Counted from the first letter of the stretch, positions 8,921 to 16,558 are shown. The stretch is DNA of 19,778 nucleotides from UBA6163 sp041753075 (GCA_041753075.1 JBGSVE010000005.1:1-19778), one strand, 5' to 3'. Notes: a model not told the origin generated them from the sequence alone. Numbers and translations: made by a program.

Positions 8921-8924
8921 AGGA
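8921..8924 (+). promoter_or_regulatory. Shine-Dalgarno-like AGGA before a non-canonical start
   Basis: AGGA at 8921-8924 lies 7 nt before ATC 8932 in the acetyltransferase frame. It is the only SD-like sequence upstream of the conserved N terminus and is the reason for choosing that start. Confidence 0.35.
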
Positions 8925-8931
8925 AATTGCA

Positions 8932-9555
8932 ATCTCTCTCATTCCAATCGATAACGATCCGCTGCGCTGGCCCGAACCAGCCACGCTGCGTGGTTACCAC
9001 GCGACACTGGTGCCGTTGACTCGCGCGCACTGTGACGAGCTAGCGGAAGCGACGTGCGATGGCGAACTTTGGAAGCTCTGGTACACAAATATACCCAGGT
9101 CCAACGAAATGATGGCGGAAATCGACCGCCGCCTTGAGTTGCAATCACAAGGCCGAATGCTGCCGTTCGCGGTGCTGGATGCGAATCTCACGGCGATCGG
9201 AATGACCAGTTTTATGAACCTTGACGCGGTCCACAAACGACTCGAAATTGGTTCCACTTGGTACGCCAAACGAGTGCAGCGGACGGCCCTGAACACGCAA
9301 TGCAAACTAATGCTGATGACGCACGCATTTGAATCTCTCGGCTGCATCGCGGTGGAACTGCGGACGTCGATCTTCAACCTGCAAAGCCGCCAAGCGATCG
9401 AACGCCTGGGCGCTAAACTCGATGGCATCTTGCGTAGTCACCAAGTCCATCGTGACGGCTCACTGCGCGACACGTGCGTCTACTCGATCATTCAAACCGA
9501 ATGGCCAGCCGTAAAGTCGCACCTGACGTTCAAATTAAACAATCTCGCAAGTTGA
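8932..9555 (+). CDS. RimJ/RimL-type GNAT N-acetyltransferase
   Basis: Predicted to transfer an acetyl group from acetyl-CoA to an amino group of a protein or small molecule; the substrate is unknown. Family features include RLEIGSTWYA, the acetyl-CoA segment QRTALNTQCKLMLMTHAFESLG, then FNLQSRQAIERLGAKLDGILR and a C-terminal RDTCVYSIIQTEWPAV. The first canonical start is GTG 9010 (181 aa), which has no SD and would cut the first beta strand. The frame stays open back to a TAA at 8908, and the extra codons encode a typical family N terminus (PLRWPEPATLRGYHATLVPL). No ATG, GTG or TTG exists in that stretch. I therefore model an ATC start at 8932, 7 nt after AGGA (207 aa). ATT at 8926 is another option, and a lost start codon cannot be excluded. 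Confidence 0.85.
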   Translation: MSLIPIDNDPLRWPEPATLRGYHATLVPLTRAHCDELAEATCDGELWKLWYTNIPRSNEMMAEIDRRLELQSQGRMLPFAVLDANLTAIGMTSFMNLDAVHKRLEIGSTWYAKRVQRTALNTQCKLMLMTHAFESLGCIAVELRTSIFNLQSRQAIERLGAKLDGILRSHQVHRDGSLRDTCVYSIIQTEWPAVKSHLTFKLNNLAS

Positions 9556-9618
9556 TATAATCACACGTTGAATGTGGAAGAAGGGAAATCGGCGAGATAA
9601 GCTACCGTATAAGTATGG

Positions 9619-9646
9619 TTTAGATTTGACCTATCTCAAATCTAAA
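9619..9646. terminator. AT-rich bidirectional hairpin between convergent genes
   Basis: A perfect 11-bp stem TTTAGATTTGA (9619-9629) / TCAAATCTAAA (9636-9646) with loop CCTATC lies between the acetyltransferase (plus) and the cysteine-rich exported protein (minus). An outer pair TACCGT (9603-9608) / ACGGTA (9671-9676) could extend it. Convergent placement suggests a bidirectional terminator, although the stem is AT-rich and lacks a clear U-tract. Confidence 0.5.
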
Positions 9647-9678
9647 AATGGTAGGCCGTTACAAAAATTGACGGTAAT

Positions 9679-10236
9679 TTAGCCACCTGAGCCCGGTCCG
9701 CCAGTTGGGGTTGAGCCACCAGAGCTCGGTCCGCCAGTTGGGGTTGAGCCACCAGAGCTCGGGCATTGCGTGTCCCAGTCTGCGAAATACTTCAGCTTGT
9801 TCACGCCAAACGACGCCGCGTCAGTAAAACAGATGTAGGTTCCGGTCGCTCCATATACACCACTAGTCGGTGCTTGGTACAAACATCCGCAGTTTCCTCC
9901 TTTCGCGCAATTTAAGGAAACCGCTTGGACACCTGTACTCATTGTTCGTAGTCCAGAGGTAGCGTCACCCGCAATGGTAAATTTGTCGTATGTTTGAGGT
10001 GCGTCGTTGCCATTGTCTCTCCATTCGTAATTTAGCGGTCTGACCAGTGTCGATGGGCACCGCCATCCACCATTACTATAACCAAGATTACTGTGACACG
10101 TACCGCCGTTAGGACAGGTGGACGGCGAAGCTTCAAAGCAGTCCTCCTCTCCCAAGTACAACAAACACATTGGTGGTTCAGCCTTGGAGACGGTCGCAAC
10201 CACACTTAACAACAATACAAAGCCTAACGATTTCAT
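9679..10236 (-). CDS. Small exported cysteine-rich protein with Gly/Ser/Pro/Thr repeat tail
   Basis: Not a family I recognise. It is 185 aa, with a clear signal peptide (MKSLGFVLLLSVVATVSKA, probable cleavage before EPP). The mature part has ten cysteines, including the cluster NCAKGGNCGC, which suggests disulfide bonding outside the cytoplasm. The C terminus is a tail of two 11-residue units SSGGSTPTGGP followed by GSGG. The tail comes from a 33-bp DNA repeat, so its length could vary without changing frame. The ATG start has GGAG about eight nucleotides upstream. It begins 3 nt after the stop of the 336-aa exported protein gene and is the last gene of a three-gene minus-strand operon. Base composition of the operon is visibly AT-richer than in the flanking housekeeping genes. 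A surface or envelope role is an inference only. Confidence 0.8.
   Translation of the reverse strand: MKSLGFVLLLSVVATVSKAEPPMCLLYLGEEDCFEASPSTCPNGGTCHSNLGYSNGGWRCPSTLVRPLNYEWRDNGNDAPQTYDKFTIAGDATSGLRTMSTGVQAVSLNCAKGGNCGCLYQAPTSGVYGATGTYICFTDAASFGVNKLKYFADWDTQCPSSGGSTPTGGPSSGGSTPTGGPGSGG
9689..9762 (-). repeat. 33-bp in-frame tandem repeat in the cysteine-rich protein gene
   Basis: Two adjacent 33-nt units (9689-9721 and 9722-9754) differ at one base, and a partial third unit begins at 9755. Each unit encodes an 11-residue Gly/Ser/Pro/Thr segment. The unit length is a multiple of three, so gain or loss would change tail length without a frameshift. Confidence 0.9.
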
Positions 10237-10239
10237 AAC

Positions 10240-11250
10240 TCACTCTCCAGGAAACACTTCGGAACGAAACTGGGAACCGGCCCAGTCGGTATCAAACAAC
10301 GCTCGTAACGGCTCGCGCCAATCGTTCAGTTCAAAATCAAGAATGTCATTGGTTGGACAACGATCACCAAGTACGTATTCATACTTGACGGTGTAATGGG
10401 ATTCCTGCGGACCGTTGAAAGTCACCACTTCGACTGTGACCGGTAACAATCGACCGTTTTGAGTCGCCCATTTCGTTCTCGAGTGAGCAACCAAAGTCGC
10501 ACCACTAGGTTCAACATGAAACAACTTCTGCTCGCATGGCATGTACTGGGCGGTCTTCGCCAACTTTCGTTCCCAGCGTGTAAATGCGTTATCGGAAACT
10601 CTGACGCTCGATTCAAAAACGGCGACGATGTCCCTATTTTTATCAAAGCTCGCCGATTTCATATGGCCGTCGTACTTCATATCGCCTTCAAGCGATTCGG
10701 TTGCGTCCTTGGTTTTAAAAAGAAACCAGGGATTAATCCAGGCGCAATGAAGTGGTTTAAATTCAATTGGGTCAGACGGTTGAGTGTGCTTTTTCATTTC
10801 TTTTGTTGTACTCACATCGTATCCGTCTTCATCCAATTCAATCATCTTGTACTCCCGCCCCCACTGGGGAAAACCGCCTCGTTGGAACGTTCGTCCGTCC
10901 TTCGTAAACTGCATTTGCCAAATTTCGCGATCCTGCTTGTCTAGGAATTCGGAGTCTAGGTCGGTCGAAAGGATTGTTAATGACGAGGCACTCATCTTAT
11001 GACCGCTGGCCGGCTCGTAAGCCGTTACATAGATACGTTGATCAATCAATGGTGCACCATCCATACTTGTTTGCCACACATCCACCGTTGCCATCACGTA
11101 GTGACGTTCCTTGTCAAAACTTTTGACCAACCGTACATAGCGGTCGAGCTTGGCCTTGAGGACGCCTGTTTTATCAGGGTCCGGTGCTTCGTCGGCCACA
11201 ATCGTGTTGAAGACCAGTGCGGCGAAAAACAACGCAGTGAAAACGCGCAT
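10240..11250 (-). CDS. Exported protein of unknown function
   Basis: Not recognised. It is 336 aa with a good N-terminal signal peptide (MRVFTALFFAALVFNTIVA, probable cleavage before DEAP). The mature protein is rich in aromatic and charged residues, with alternating strand-like segments and three cysteines. There is no transmembrane helix after the signal peptide, so it is likely periplasmic or surface-associated. The ATG has a strong SD (GAGGT, about six nucleotides upstream) that overlaps the TAA stop of the preceding DUF1573-like gene, with only 3 nt between the two genes. A further 3 nt separate it from the following cysteine-rich gene. This spacing suggests translational coupling, so its expression may follow the ON/OFF state of the first gene. 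Composition is AT-richer than in neighbouring housekeeping genes. Confidence 0.82.
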   Translation of the reverse strand: MRVFTALFFAALVFNTIVADEAPDPDKTGVLKAKLDRYVRLVKSFDKERHYVMATVDVWQTSMDGAPLIDQRIYVTAYEPASGHKMSASSLTILSTDLDSEFLDKQDREIWQMQFTKDGRTFQRGGFPQWGREYKMIELDEDGYDVSTTKEMKKHTQPSDPIEFKPLHCAWINPWFLFKTKDATESLEGDMKYDGHMKSASFDKNRDIVAVFESSVRVSDNAFTRWERKLAKTAQYMPCEQKLFHVEPSGATLVAHSRTKWATQNGRLLPVTVEVVTFNGPQESHYTVKYEYVLGDRCPTNDILDFELNDWREPLRALFDTDWAGSQFRSEVFPGE

Positions 11251-11253
11251 GAT

Positions 11254-12248
11254 TTACCTCGGCTCAAGATGAAATGGAAACTGTTTGTCGCCAAGCACTA
11301 AAATGCATTCGTGACTCGCAACGAGTATGCCTGTCAGCGAAAAATTGTATTCCAATGTTGGTCCAAGTTGACGCACAACAGGCGTGCAGTCAGTGGGTTT
11401 CCCGTCGACAATAAGTGACGCCTTGACGCCGGAACCAAACGAAGAGCAATCGCCCACGAGAAATAGGCGGACTACGTGAGGACGATCCTTCGCATCGACG
11501 CCGTTTTGAACATAGTAAACATTGCTGGGCTCAATTCTAACGTGTCCTCTGCGAAGGATTTCCAAGTCAACGGAGGTTATAACGTCATTTTTGTGCGAGA
11601 CGACAACTAGTTGATTTTCAATCGTACTTTCGTTTTCGTGCATCGGAACCCGAAACGTGTCATTGTCAATTCGCTCGAGTTGGGAATTAGCGTGAGTTTG
11701 AAGTTGTATATCGCTGAAGTCAATTGAATGGTCATGACGAACGATATCAACGTCGACAAACTTTGCATCAGGCTCTACGACAAATTTTCTGAGCGGTATA
11801 TCGACACGGTAACGTGGTTGCATCCTTACAGCTAATTTGTGCCAGCCGAGTTCCGTATGGAACCTTATTTCCGTTGAAAACGGTGCTTCGCCGCTCGGCG
11901 ATATTCGCAACAGTAGATCTGTCGATTCACCATTCGCCAAACTGTCCTTCTGGACGACCGCGGCGGTACAACCACAAGATGTTTTTAGGTATGCGATCGA
12001 TAGCGGTACGCCAGAAGAGTTAACAAGCTTCAACGAAATTCTTGTTTCCTCGTGATTGAGGCGCTCGCCAAGTGCAAGTTCACTAAGGACACGATCGATT
12101 TTCAACTCGACCGAACCTACATCCTCAAATGACTCAAGAACCGCAGTTGGAACTTCAATTGTGGTGGAGTTCTGAGCTACTGCAATCGAAGCAGAAAGCA
12201 GAAAGCAGAAAGCAGAAAGCAGAAAGCAGAAAGCAGAGCGTTTTTCAT
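11254..12248 (-). CDS. Exported DUF1573-like protein, frame broken at a heptamer repeat (putative phase-variable, OFF)
   Basis: The body is DUF1573-like: an Ig-like fold segment with the hallmark SCGCT (codons at about 11965-11979), a Gly-rich turn after it, and further strand-rich repeats such as VRIEPSNVYYV. The longest frame with a listed start begins at TTG 12105, which would give a cytosolic protein with no leader. However, the frame stays open to 12252 and encodes a signal-peptide-like hydrophobic run ending SIAVAQNS. The ATG with an upstream GGAG is at 12248, one base out of frame. As sequenced it yields only 23 residues before TAG at 12177. Six 7-bp repeats separate ATG and body. Seven units would give 333 aa and four units 326 aa, both with a complete signal peptide and AVA cleavage site. 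It is the first gene of the three-gene exported-protein operon. A fixed pseudogene or a miscounted repeat are the alternatives. Confidence 0.75.
12191..12237 (-). repeat. Heptanucleotide tandem repeat (GCAGAAA)6 plus partial unit, in signal-peptide codons
   Basis: Six perfect GCAGAAA units (12191-12232) and a partial GCAGA (12233-12237), read as TTTCTGC on the coding minus strand. The tract starts 9 nt downstream of the ATG at 12248. Because 7 is not a multiple of 3, each unit gained or lost shifts the frame. The arithmetic from ATG to the conserved frame requires 1, 4, 7 or 10 units, and the sequence has 6. Perfect identity of the units suggests active slippage or recent expansion. Confidence 0.92.
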
Positions 12249-12670
12249 GAAACTAAGATCTCCAGAAAAGCCAATCAGCAATAGTCGCGAAGCGAATAGA
12301 TTGGCAACAGACAATTCGGGCGTCTCGATGTCAAGAAAATTATCCAAAGAAATCGAAAATTTCGTCCGCTTTGGAAATTGGGATGTGTTTTGTTCAAGCA
12401 GGTTATTGCAAACTCGGCACGTACTTTGACTTTCAAAAAGACCCGCTTAGGGCGGCCTTCGGTTACGACGAATTCTTCGCTTTGTCGCAAATCACAATTG
12501 AATCGTTCACCACTATTTTTTCCTCACTCGCCGTTGGCTCCTAAATGACCGATTTTGACGGTTGTATTGAATAAAGGGTGTCTAGGTTGCCGATGACATG
12601 GGCATCGCGGAGGGCGCGCGCTCGTTTTGGAGTGTGCTTCGAGTTTCACGCGATTTCGGAGTGCCATTGC
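12249..12670. other. 422-bp gap between divergent genes, no convincing gene
   Basis: The region separates the exported-protein operon (minus) from the TIGR03546-like gene (plus) and is AT-rich, especially 12249-12500. Two small open frames on opposite strands (60 and 71 codons) look random and have no export signal or recognisable motif. The gap probably holds the promoters of both flanking units. GGAG at about 12658-12661 is the likely ribosome binding site of the plus-strand gene. Confidence 0.6.
12306..12334 (-). promoter_or_regulatory. Candidate promoter of the exported-protein operon
   Basis: On the minus strand an exact TTGACA (12334-12329) is followed after 17 nt by TCTGTT (12311-12306), a poor -10 match. 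The transcription start would lie about 50 nt before ATG 12248. This is the best sigma-70-like candidate in the upstream gap but remains weak. Confidence 0.2.
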
Positions 12671-13468
12671 ATGCCAGAAACCATTATCGACTCGCTGAAA
12701 TCCTTGTGGAAAGCGATCTTGGGCCGCAACGAACCAAGTCAATTGGCGTGGGGTGTGGCCTTTGGTGTGTTGCTCGGCCTCGTGCCGCTGGGCAATTTGT
12801 TGGGCGTTGCGTTTGTCGTCGCCGTACTGACGTTGCGAATCAATCACGGCGTTGCGGCGCTCACCGCGTTCATCACGCTCCTATTGGCGACGCACGTTGA
12901 CCCTTTTTCGCATCAGCTTGGTCACTTCGTGTTGACTCATCCAAGTTTGCTGCGACAGCTTGCCGGCGTCTGGCAATTGCCGCTTGTTCCCTGGACCGAT
13001 TTGAACAATACCGTCGTGATGGGCAGCACGCTGATTGGCTTGGCCGCTCTAATTCCCATTTTTCTGTTTGCCTATCCAATGTTTCACCTGTTTCGTTCCC
13101 AAGGCACACCGATCGACGACGGCAACTCGTCGCCACAACCGATCCTTGGCCGCAGCGCCGCACGAACCGCCAAGGCAACCCGCGTCGCGGTCAATCGAGA
13201 CCATCGCACCGAGCCCGCCTTGCCGCCAATGGAACCATCGGCGGTCGACGTTGCGATGTCGGGGATGGTGAAGCGGTCGACGGTCGCTACGCAAGCCAGC
13301 GAACCGCAAGTCGTGGAAACCCGCATTGATGTGATTCGTTTGGGCCAACGCAACGATGCGCCGCGCGTTGAGGCGACCGACATTTCGCAACCTGACCAAC
13401 CGATGAGCGAAGCACTCAACTATCTACTTCGCCAATTGCAAGATTCGCGACAACGGAGAGCAGCATGA
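12671..13468 (+). CDS. TIGR03546-like integral membrane protein
   Basis: A 265-aa membrane protein. Hydrophobic segments at about 26-50 (GVAFGVLLGLVPLGNLLGVA), 56-78 and 113-140 resemble the DUF2062/TIGR03546 type of small membrane protein. The remaining 120 residues form a polar, probably disordered Arg/Ala/Pro-rich cytoplasmic tail. Function is unknown. The frame can be extended to a start near 12578, but ATG 12671 has GGAG nine nucleotides upstream and begins with a typical amphipathic N terminus (MPETIIDSLKSLWKAI). The stop overlaps the start of the next gene in an ATGA arrangement, so the two are translationally coupled. From memory, TIGR03546 and TIGR03545 proteins are characteristically encoded side by side, as seen here, which supports both assignments. 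Confidence 0.8.
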   Translation: MPETIIDSLKSLWKAILGRNEPSQLAWGVAFGVLLGLVPLGNLLGVAFVVAVLTLRINHGVAALTAFITLLLATHVDPFSHQLGHFVLTHPSLLRQLAGVWQLPLVPWTDLNNTVVMGSTLIGLAALIPIFLFAYPMFHLFRSQGTPIDDGNSSPQPILGRSAARTAKATRVAVNRDHRTEPALPPMEPSAVDVAMSGMVKRSTVATQASEPQVVETRIDVIRLGQRNDAPRVEATDISQPDQPMSEALNYLLRQLQDSRQRRAA

Positions 13469-15210
13469 TTCGATGGCGTTTTATCTTGACGCGGGCGTTG
13501 ATCGTTGTCTTCGCGATCGTATTGCTACGTTTTGCGATGTCGCCGCTGATGCGCTTCGTGACAACCGATGCCATTCAAACCTCAACCGGCGCAACCGTCG
13601 AACTGGGGCGCGTCCACGTTGGGTTTTTTCCACCAACGGTTCGCTATGACAAGGTAAACCTGCGTCGCCCCGGCCGAACCGACGCCTCGGTGAAGGAGTT
13701 GCAAGCTGACTCGATTCAGCTCGAACTCGATGCCGACGCGCTGCTGCATCGCCGCTACGTCGTCCGCGATGGACGCATCGAGGGCTTGCGATTGGACGGC
13801 AAGGCATTTGAAAACGCGCTTCTTGATCCGCAACCGGAAGCCGACCGCGTTATCCCGACGGACTGGATTTCGCAAACGATCCAATCCTCGGCGACGAATT
13901 CGTCCGACCAGGCTGCTTCCGCAAATACCGATTTGCAGATCACACGCCTTGCCGACCAAATTCGCCGACGCTGGAAAAGCGAGTACGGCGTGTTGAGCGA
14001 ACAGGCGGCGAAGCTCGAATCGACGATCGCGAAATTGCGCGACCAACCTACTGGCCCGGAGAACCCGCTGCGAGATTGGCAACGAGTCGACGCGACGGTG
14101 GCGCGAACGAAAGAGTTGCAAAGCGAATTGGCAACTGTCCGCACTTCGATCGACGAGATTCCCGCCAAGATCCAGGCCGACTTGGTGTCGCTACAAACCG
14201 CAAAACAAGCCGATCAGCAATCGATCGACTCCAGCGTCAACATGACCAGCAACGCGACGGGTTCCAGTGCCGCGACGCAGCTTCTGTCCGGCTCCGTCAA
14301 TCGCCAGGTCGATCGTTTGAGAAGTTGCCTCGACGTCAGTCGCCAATTGGCGGATTGGACTGGGGTGCAATCTCAACACGTCGTCAAACGAGGCACAAAC
14401 ATTGACCTGCTACCGTTCCAGCGACCGGCGACCTACCTGATTCAGCGCTGCGAGCTTGACGGTGATCTGAGCGTCGGCATGGCGCTGTATCACTTGTCCG
14501 GCATTGTTGAAAACTTGACCAACGAACCTCGCTTGAGCGACGAACCATACCGCGCTCGATTGCGATTGGACGGACGCGAAACGGTTCGGCTCGAATACGT
14601 TCGCGATGATTCATCGACGGTGCTCCGCGAATCGCTGACCGTGCATTGGCCCGAATTGCCGGCCCAGACCCAAACGATCGGTACGCCAGGTACGGCGGCG
14701 ATCGAATTACAAGGTGGCCGGATGGAATTGTGGGCGCACGTTGATTCGTGTGGCGATGTCGTCCAGGGACGTTTGGTATCGCGACGAATTGATACGACGA
14801 TCGATGTTCGTGGTGGTGCCGACAGTATGAATACGCCGCTGGCGACGCACTTGCGAGAATCCTTGGCCGGAGTTGACCGCGTCGAAGCCGATGCGAACTT
14901 CACCGGCTCCTGGAACGACATGGCGGTTTCGATCAGCACCAATTTGACCCAGCCGTTGGGCACCGCCATCGATCGTGCCGCCGTCGCTCAAAGCATGACG
15001 GTGCGGGCAAAATTGGCCGCAACGCTCGAAGACACGTATCGCAAACAACTCGGCGAGCTCCAGAACTTGCTCAGCATCGAACAAAATCAAGCGCGTCAAT
15101 CGCTCGCCAAGGCAGACGCGACGATGCAGCAGTTTAGCGACAAGGTTTTGACCGAATCGCGCGCCGCCGATGCGTACCTGGGCAGATTGCGAACCCCGAC
15201 CTTGAAGTAG
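13465..15210 (+). CDS. TIGR03545-like membrane-anchored protein (AsmA-like layout)
   Basis: A 581-aa protein with one N-terminal membrane helix (about 6-27). The next segment resembles AsmA-like proteins: conversion of an amphipathic region to strand-rich periplasmic sequence with IEGLRLDG-type repeats (about 40-115). A helical, probably coiled-coil region follows at about 150-265 (LADQIRRRWKSEYGVLSEQAAKLES), then a strand-rich C-terminal half and a final helix. Function is unknown; AsmA-like proteins are associated with lipid transport or envelope maintenance, and applying that here is inference. It overlaps the upstream gene by 4 nt (ATGA). Its TAG stop directly abuts the TAA stop of hisS on the other strand with no base between. 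Confidence 0.8.
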   Translation: MIRWRFILTRALIVVFAIVLLRFAMSPLMRFVTTDAIQTSTGATVELGRVHVGFFPPTVRYDKVNLRRPGRTDASVKELQADSIQLELDADALLHRRYVVRDGRIEGLRLDGKAFENALLDPQPEADRVIPTDWISQTIQSSATNSSDQAASANTDLQITRLADQIRRRWKSEYGVLSEQAAKLESTIAKLRDQPTGPENPLRDWQRVDATVARTKELQSELATVRTSIDEIPAKIQADLVSLQTAKQADQQSIDSSVNMTSNATGSSAATQLLSGSVNRQVDRLRSCLDVSRQLADWTGVQSQHVVKRGTNIDLLPFQRPATYLIQRCELDGDLSVGMALYHLSGIVENLTNEPRLSDEPYRARLRLDGRETVRLEYVRDDSSTVLRESLTVHWPELPAQTQTIGTPGTAAIELQGGRMELWAHVDSCGDVVQGRLVSRRIDTTIDVRGGADSMNTPLATHLRESLAGVDRVEADANFTGSWNDMAVSISTNLTQPLGTAIDRAAVAQSMTVRAKLAATLEDTYRKQLGELQNLLSIEQNQARQSLAKADATMQQFSDKVLTESRAADAYLGRLRTPTLK

Positions 15211-16545
15211 TTAAAGCAAACGGTTAATTTCAGCGATTAATGCCTCCGGTGCATCGTGTGTATAAGGTACATCGAGCGCGGTTTTGGTTTTCAAGTCCTT
15301 GATCTGAACTCGTTTTGCTTCCCATTCGTTGTTGCCAGCGATCAACGCCAGCTTGAACCCTTTTTCGTCGGCATACTTCAATTGCTGGCCGAGTTTTTTA
15401 GGTTCGGGAAACAGTTCGCAGGCAACGCCGCCGAAGCGCATCTGGGTTGCCAATCGCAAGTAATCATTGCGCAGGCTTTCGTCGAATAAAGCGATCAAAA
15501 CGGACGCCGGTGTCGTGACGGTTGGCAGCATTTCCAATTGCTGCATCGCGGCCAGCAATCGATCAAGGCCCAGCGACGCACCGATGCCGGGCAAGTGATG
15601 TTTGGTAAACATGCCCGCCAAATTGTCGTACCGTCCACCGCTGCAAACGCTGCCGATCGATGGCAAATCATCGAGAAACGTTTCGACGATTACGCCAGTG
15701 TAATAATCCAGTCCGCGGGCGATCGAGACGTCAAGCTGCAGTCGTGCCGGTTGCACGCCCGCCGCCATTGCACCGTCAATGATTTGCTCCAACCGCTCGA
15801 TGCCGCCGGCGGCCAGTGCGTTGCCGCCGGTTACTGATCGTAAGGTCTTAAAAACTTCACTCGGGTTATTCGTTGCGGTCGGGGACGAGCAGTCGGCGAG
15901 CGTCAACACCGCGTCAGCCTGGGCTTTGGTGATGCCAGCGACCGCTACCATTTCGGCGATCGTTTCGTCGCGGCCAATCTTCGACAATTTGTCGAGCGAC
16001 CGCAGCACCGGCACCGATTTTTCCAACAACCCCAAATGTTCGAGCAAACCGCTGAGGACAGCGCGGTTGTTGATCCGCATTTTAAACCGTTCAAAACCGA
16101 TCGCTCGCATCAGCGAATCGATGACGACAATCATTTCGATATCGGCAACAACGGACTGGGTACCAATCGTGTCGAAATCGCATTGCATGAACTCTCGATA
16201 ACGGCCGGCTTGAGTATTCTCACCGCGCCAGACGGGCGCAATGTGATAACGCTTGAACGGGATCGTTAGACTGGCAATGTGCTGTGCGGCGAATCGCGCC
16301 AGCGGTACGGTCAAGTCAAATCGCAGTCCGACTTCGCGTCCGCCATTGTCGGTAAATTTGTAAAGCTGGCGATCGGTCTCGTCGCTGCCTTTTCCGGCCA
16401 AGACTTCGAGCAACTCGAGCGCCGGTGTGTCGATCGGTGCGAACCCAAATGAACGAAAGGTCTGCCGCGCAATCTCCATGATTCGCTCGCGCGGCATCAT
16501 CACGTCAGGCAAATAATCGCGAAACCCCTTCAAGGTTCGCGGCAT
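15211..16545 (-). CDS. hisS: Histidyl-tRNA synthetase
   Basis: Class II aminoacyl-tRNA synthetase charging tRNA-His in the cytosol, 444 aa from ATG 16545. It begins with the typical GFRDYLP. It has RFDLTVPLARF (75-85), motif 2 PVWRGE...GRYREFMQCDFD (105-125), the histidine-specific RGLDYYTG (277-284), GGRYDNL (304-310) and motif 3 around GASLGLDRLLAAM. A C-terminal anticodon-binding domain spans about 347-444. The frame runs open to 16752 but the extra 69 residues are shadow sequence over the upstream gene. The ATG follows the stop of the YkgJ-type gene by 13 nt, with no strong SD, so the two are probably co-transcribed. Convergent with the TIGR03545-like gene, the two stop codons touching. 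Confidence 0.97.
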   Translation of the reverse strand: MPRTLKGFRDYLPDVMMPRERIMEIARQTFRSFGFAPIDTPALELLEVLAGKGSDETDRQLYKFTDNGGREVGLRFDLTVPLARFAAQHIASLTIPFKRYHIAPVWRGENTQAGRYREFMQCDFDTIGTQSVVADIEMIVVIDSLMRAIGFERFKMRINNRAVLSGLLEHLGLLEKSVPVLRSLDKLSKIGRDETIAEMVAVAGITKAQADAVLTLADCSSPTATNNPSEVFKTLRSVTGGNALAAGGIERLEQIIDGAMAAGVQPARLQLDVSIARGLDYYTGVIVETFLDDLPSIGSVCSGGRYDNLAGMFTKHHLPGIGASLGLDRLLAAMQQLEMLPTVTTPASVLIALFDESLRNDYLRLATQMRFGGVACELFPEPKKLGQQLKYADEKGFKLALIAGNNEWEAKRVQIKDLKTKTALDVPYTHDAPEALIAEINRLL

Positions 16546-16558
16546 AATTAAGCTAGGG

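Noticed and set aside
11254..12105. TTG 12105 as the real start of the DUF1573-like protein
   Set aside because: It would give a leaderless protein missing the first strand, with no SD, while the upstream in-frame codons encode a signal peptide continuous with the body.
12191..12237. CRISPR or other array for the tandem repeats at 12191 and 9689
   Set aside because: The units are directly adjacent with no spacers, and both tracts are coding.
12275..12490. 71-codon minus-strand frame (and a 60-codon plus-strand frame) in the gap upstream of the phase-variable gene
   Set aside because: Both are short, overlap each other, have no SD or motif and lie in AT-rich DNA that probably holds promoters.
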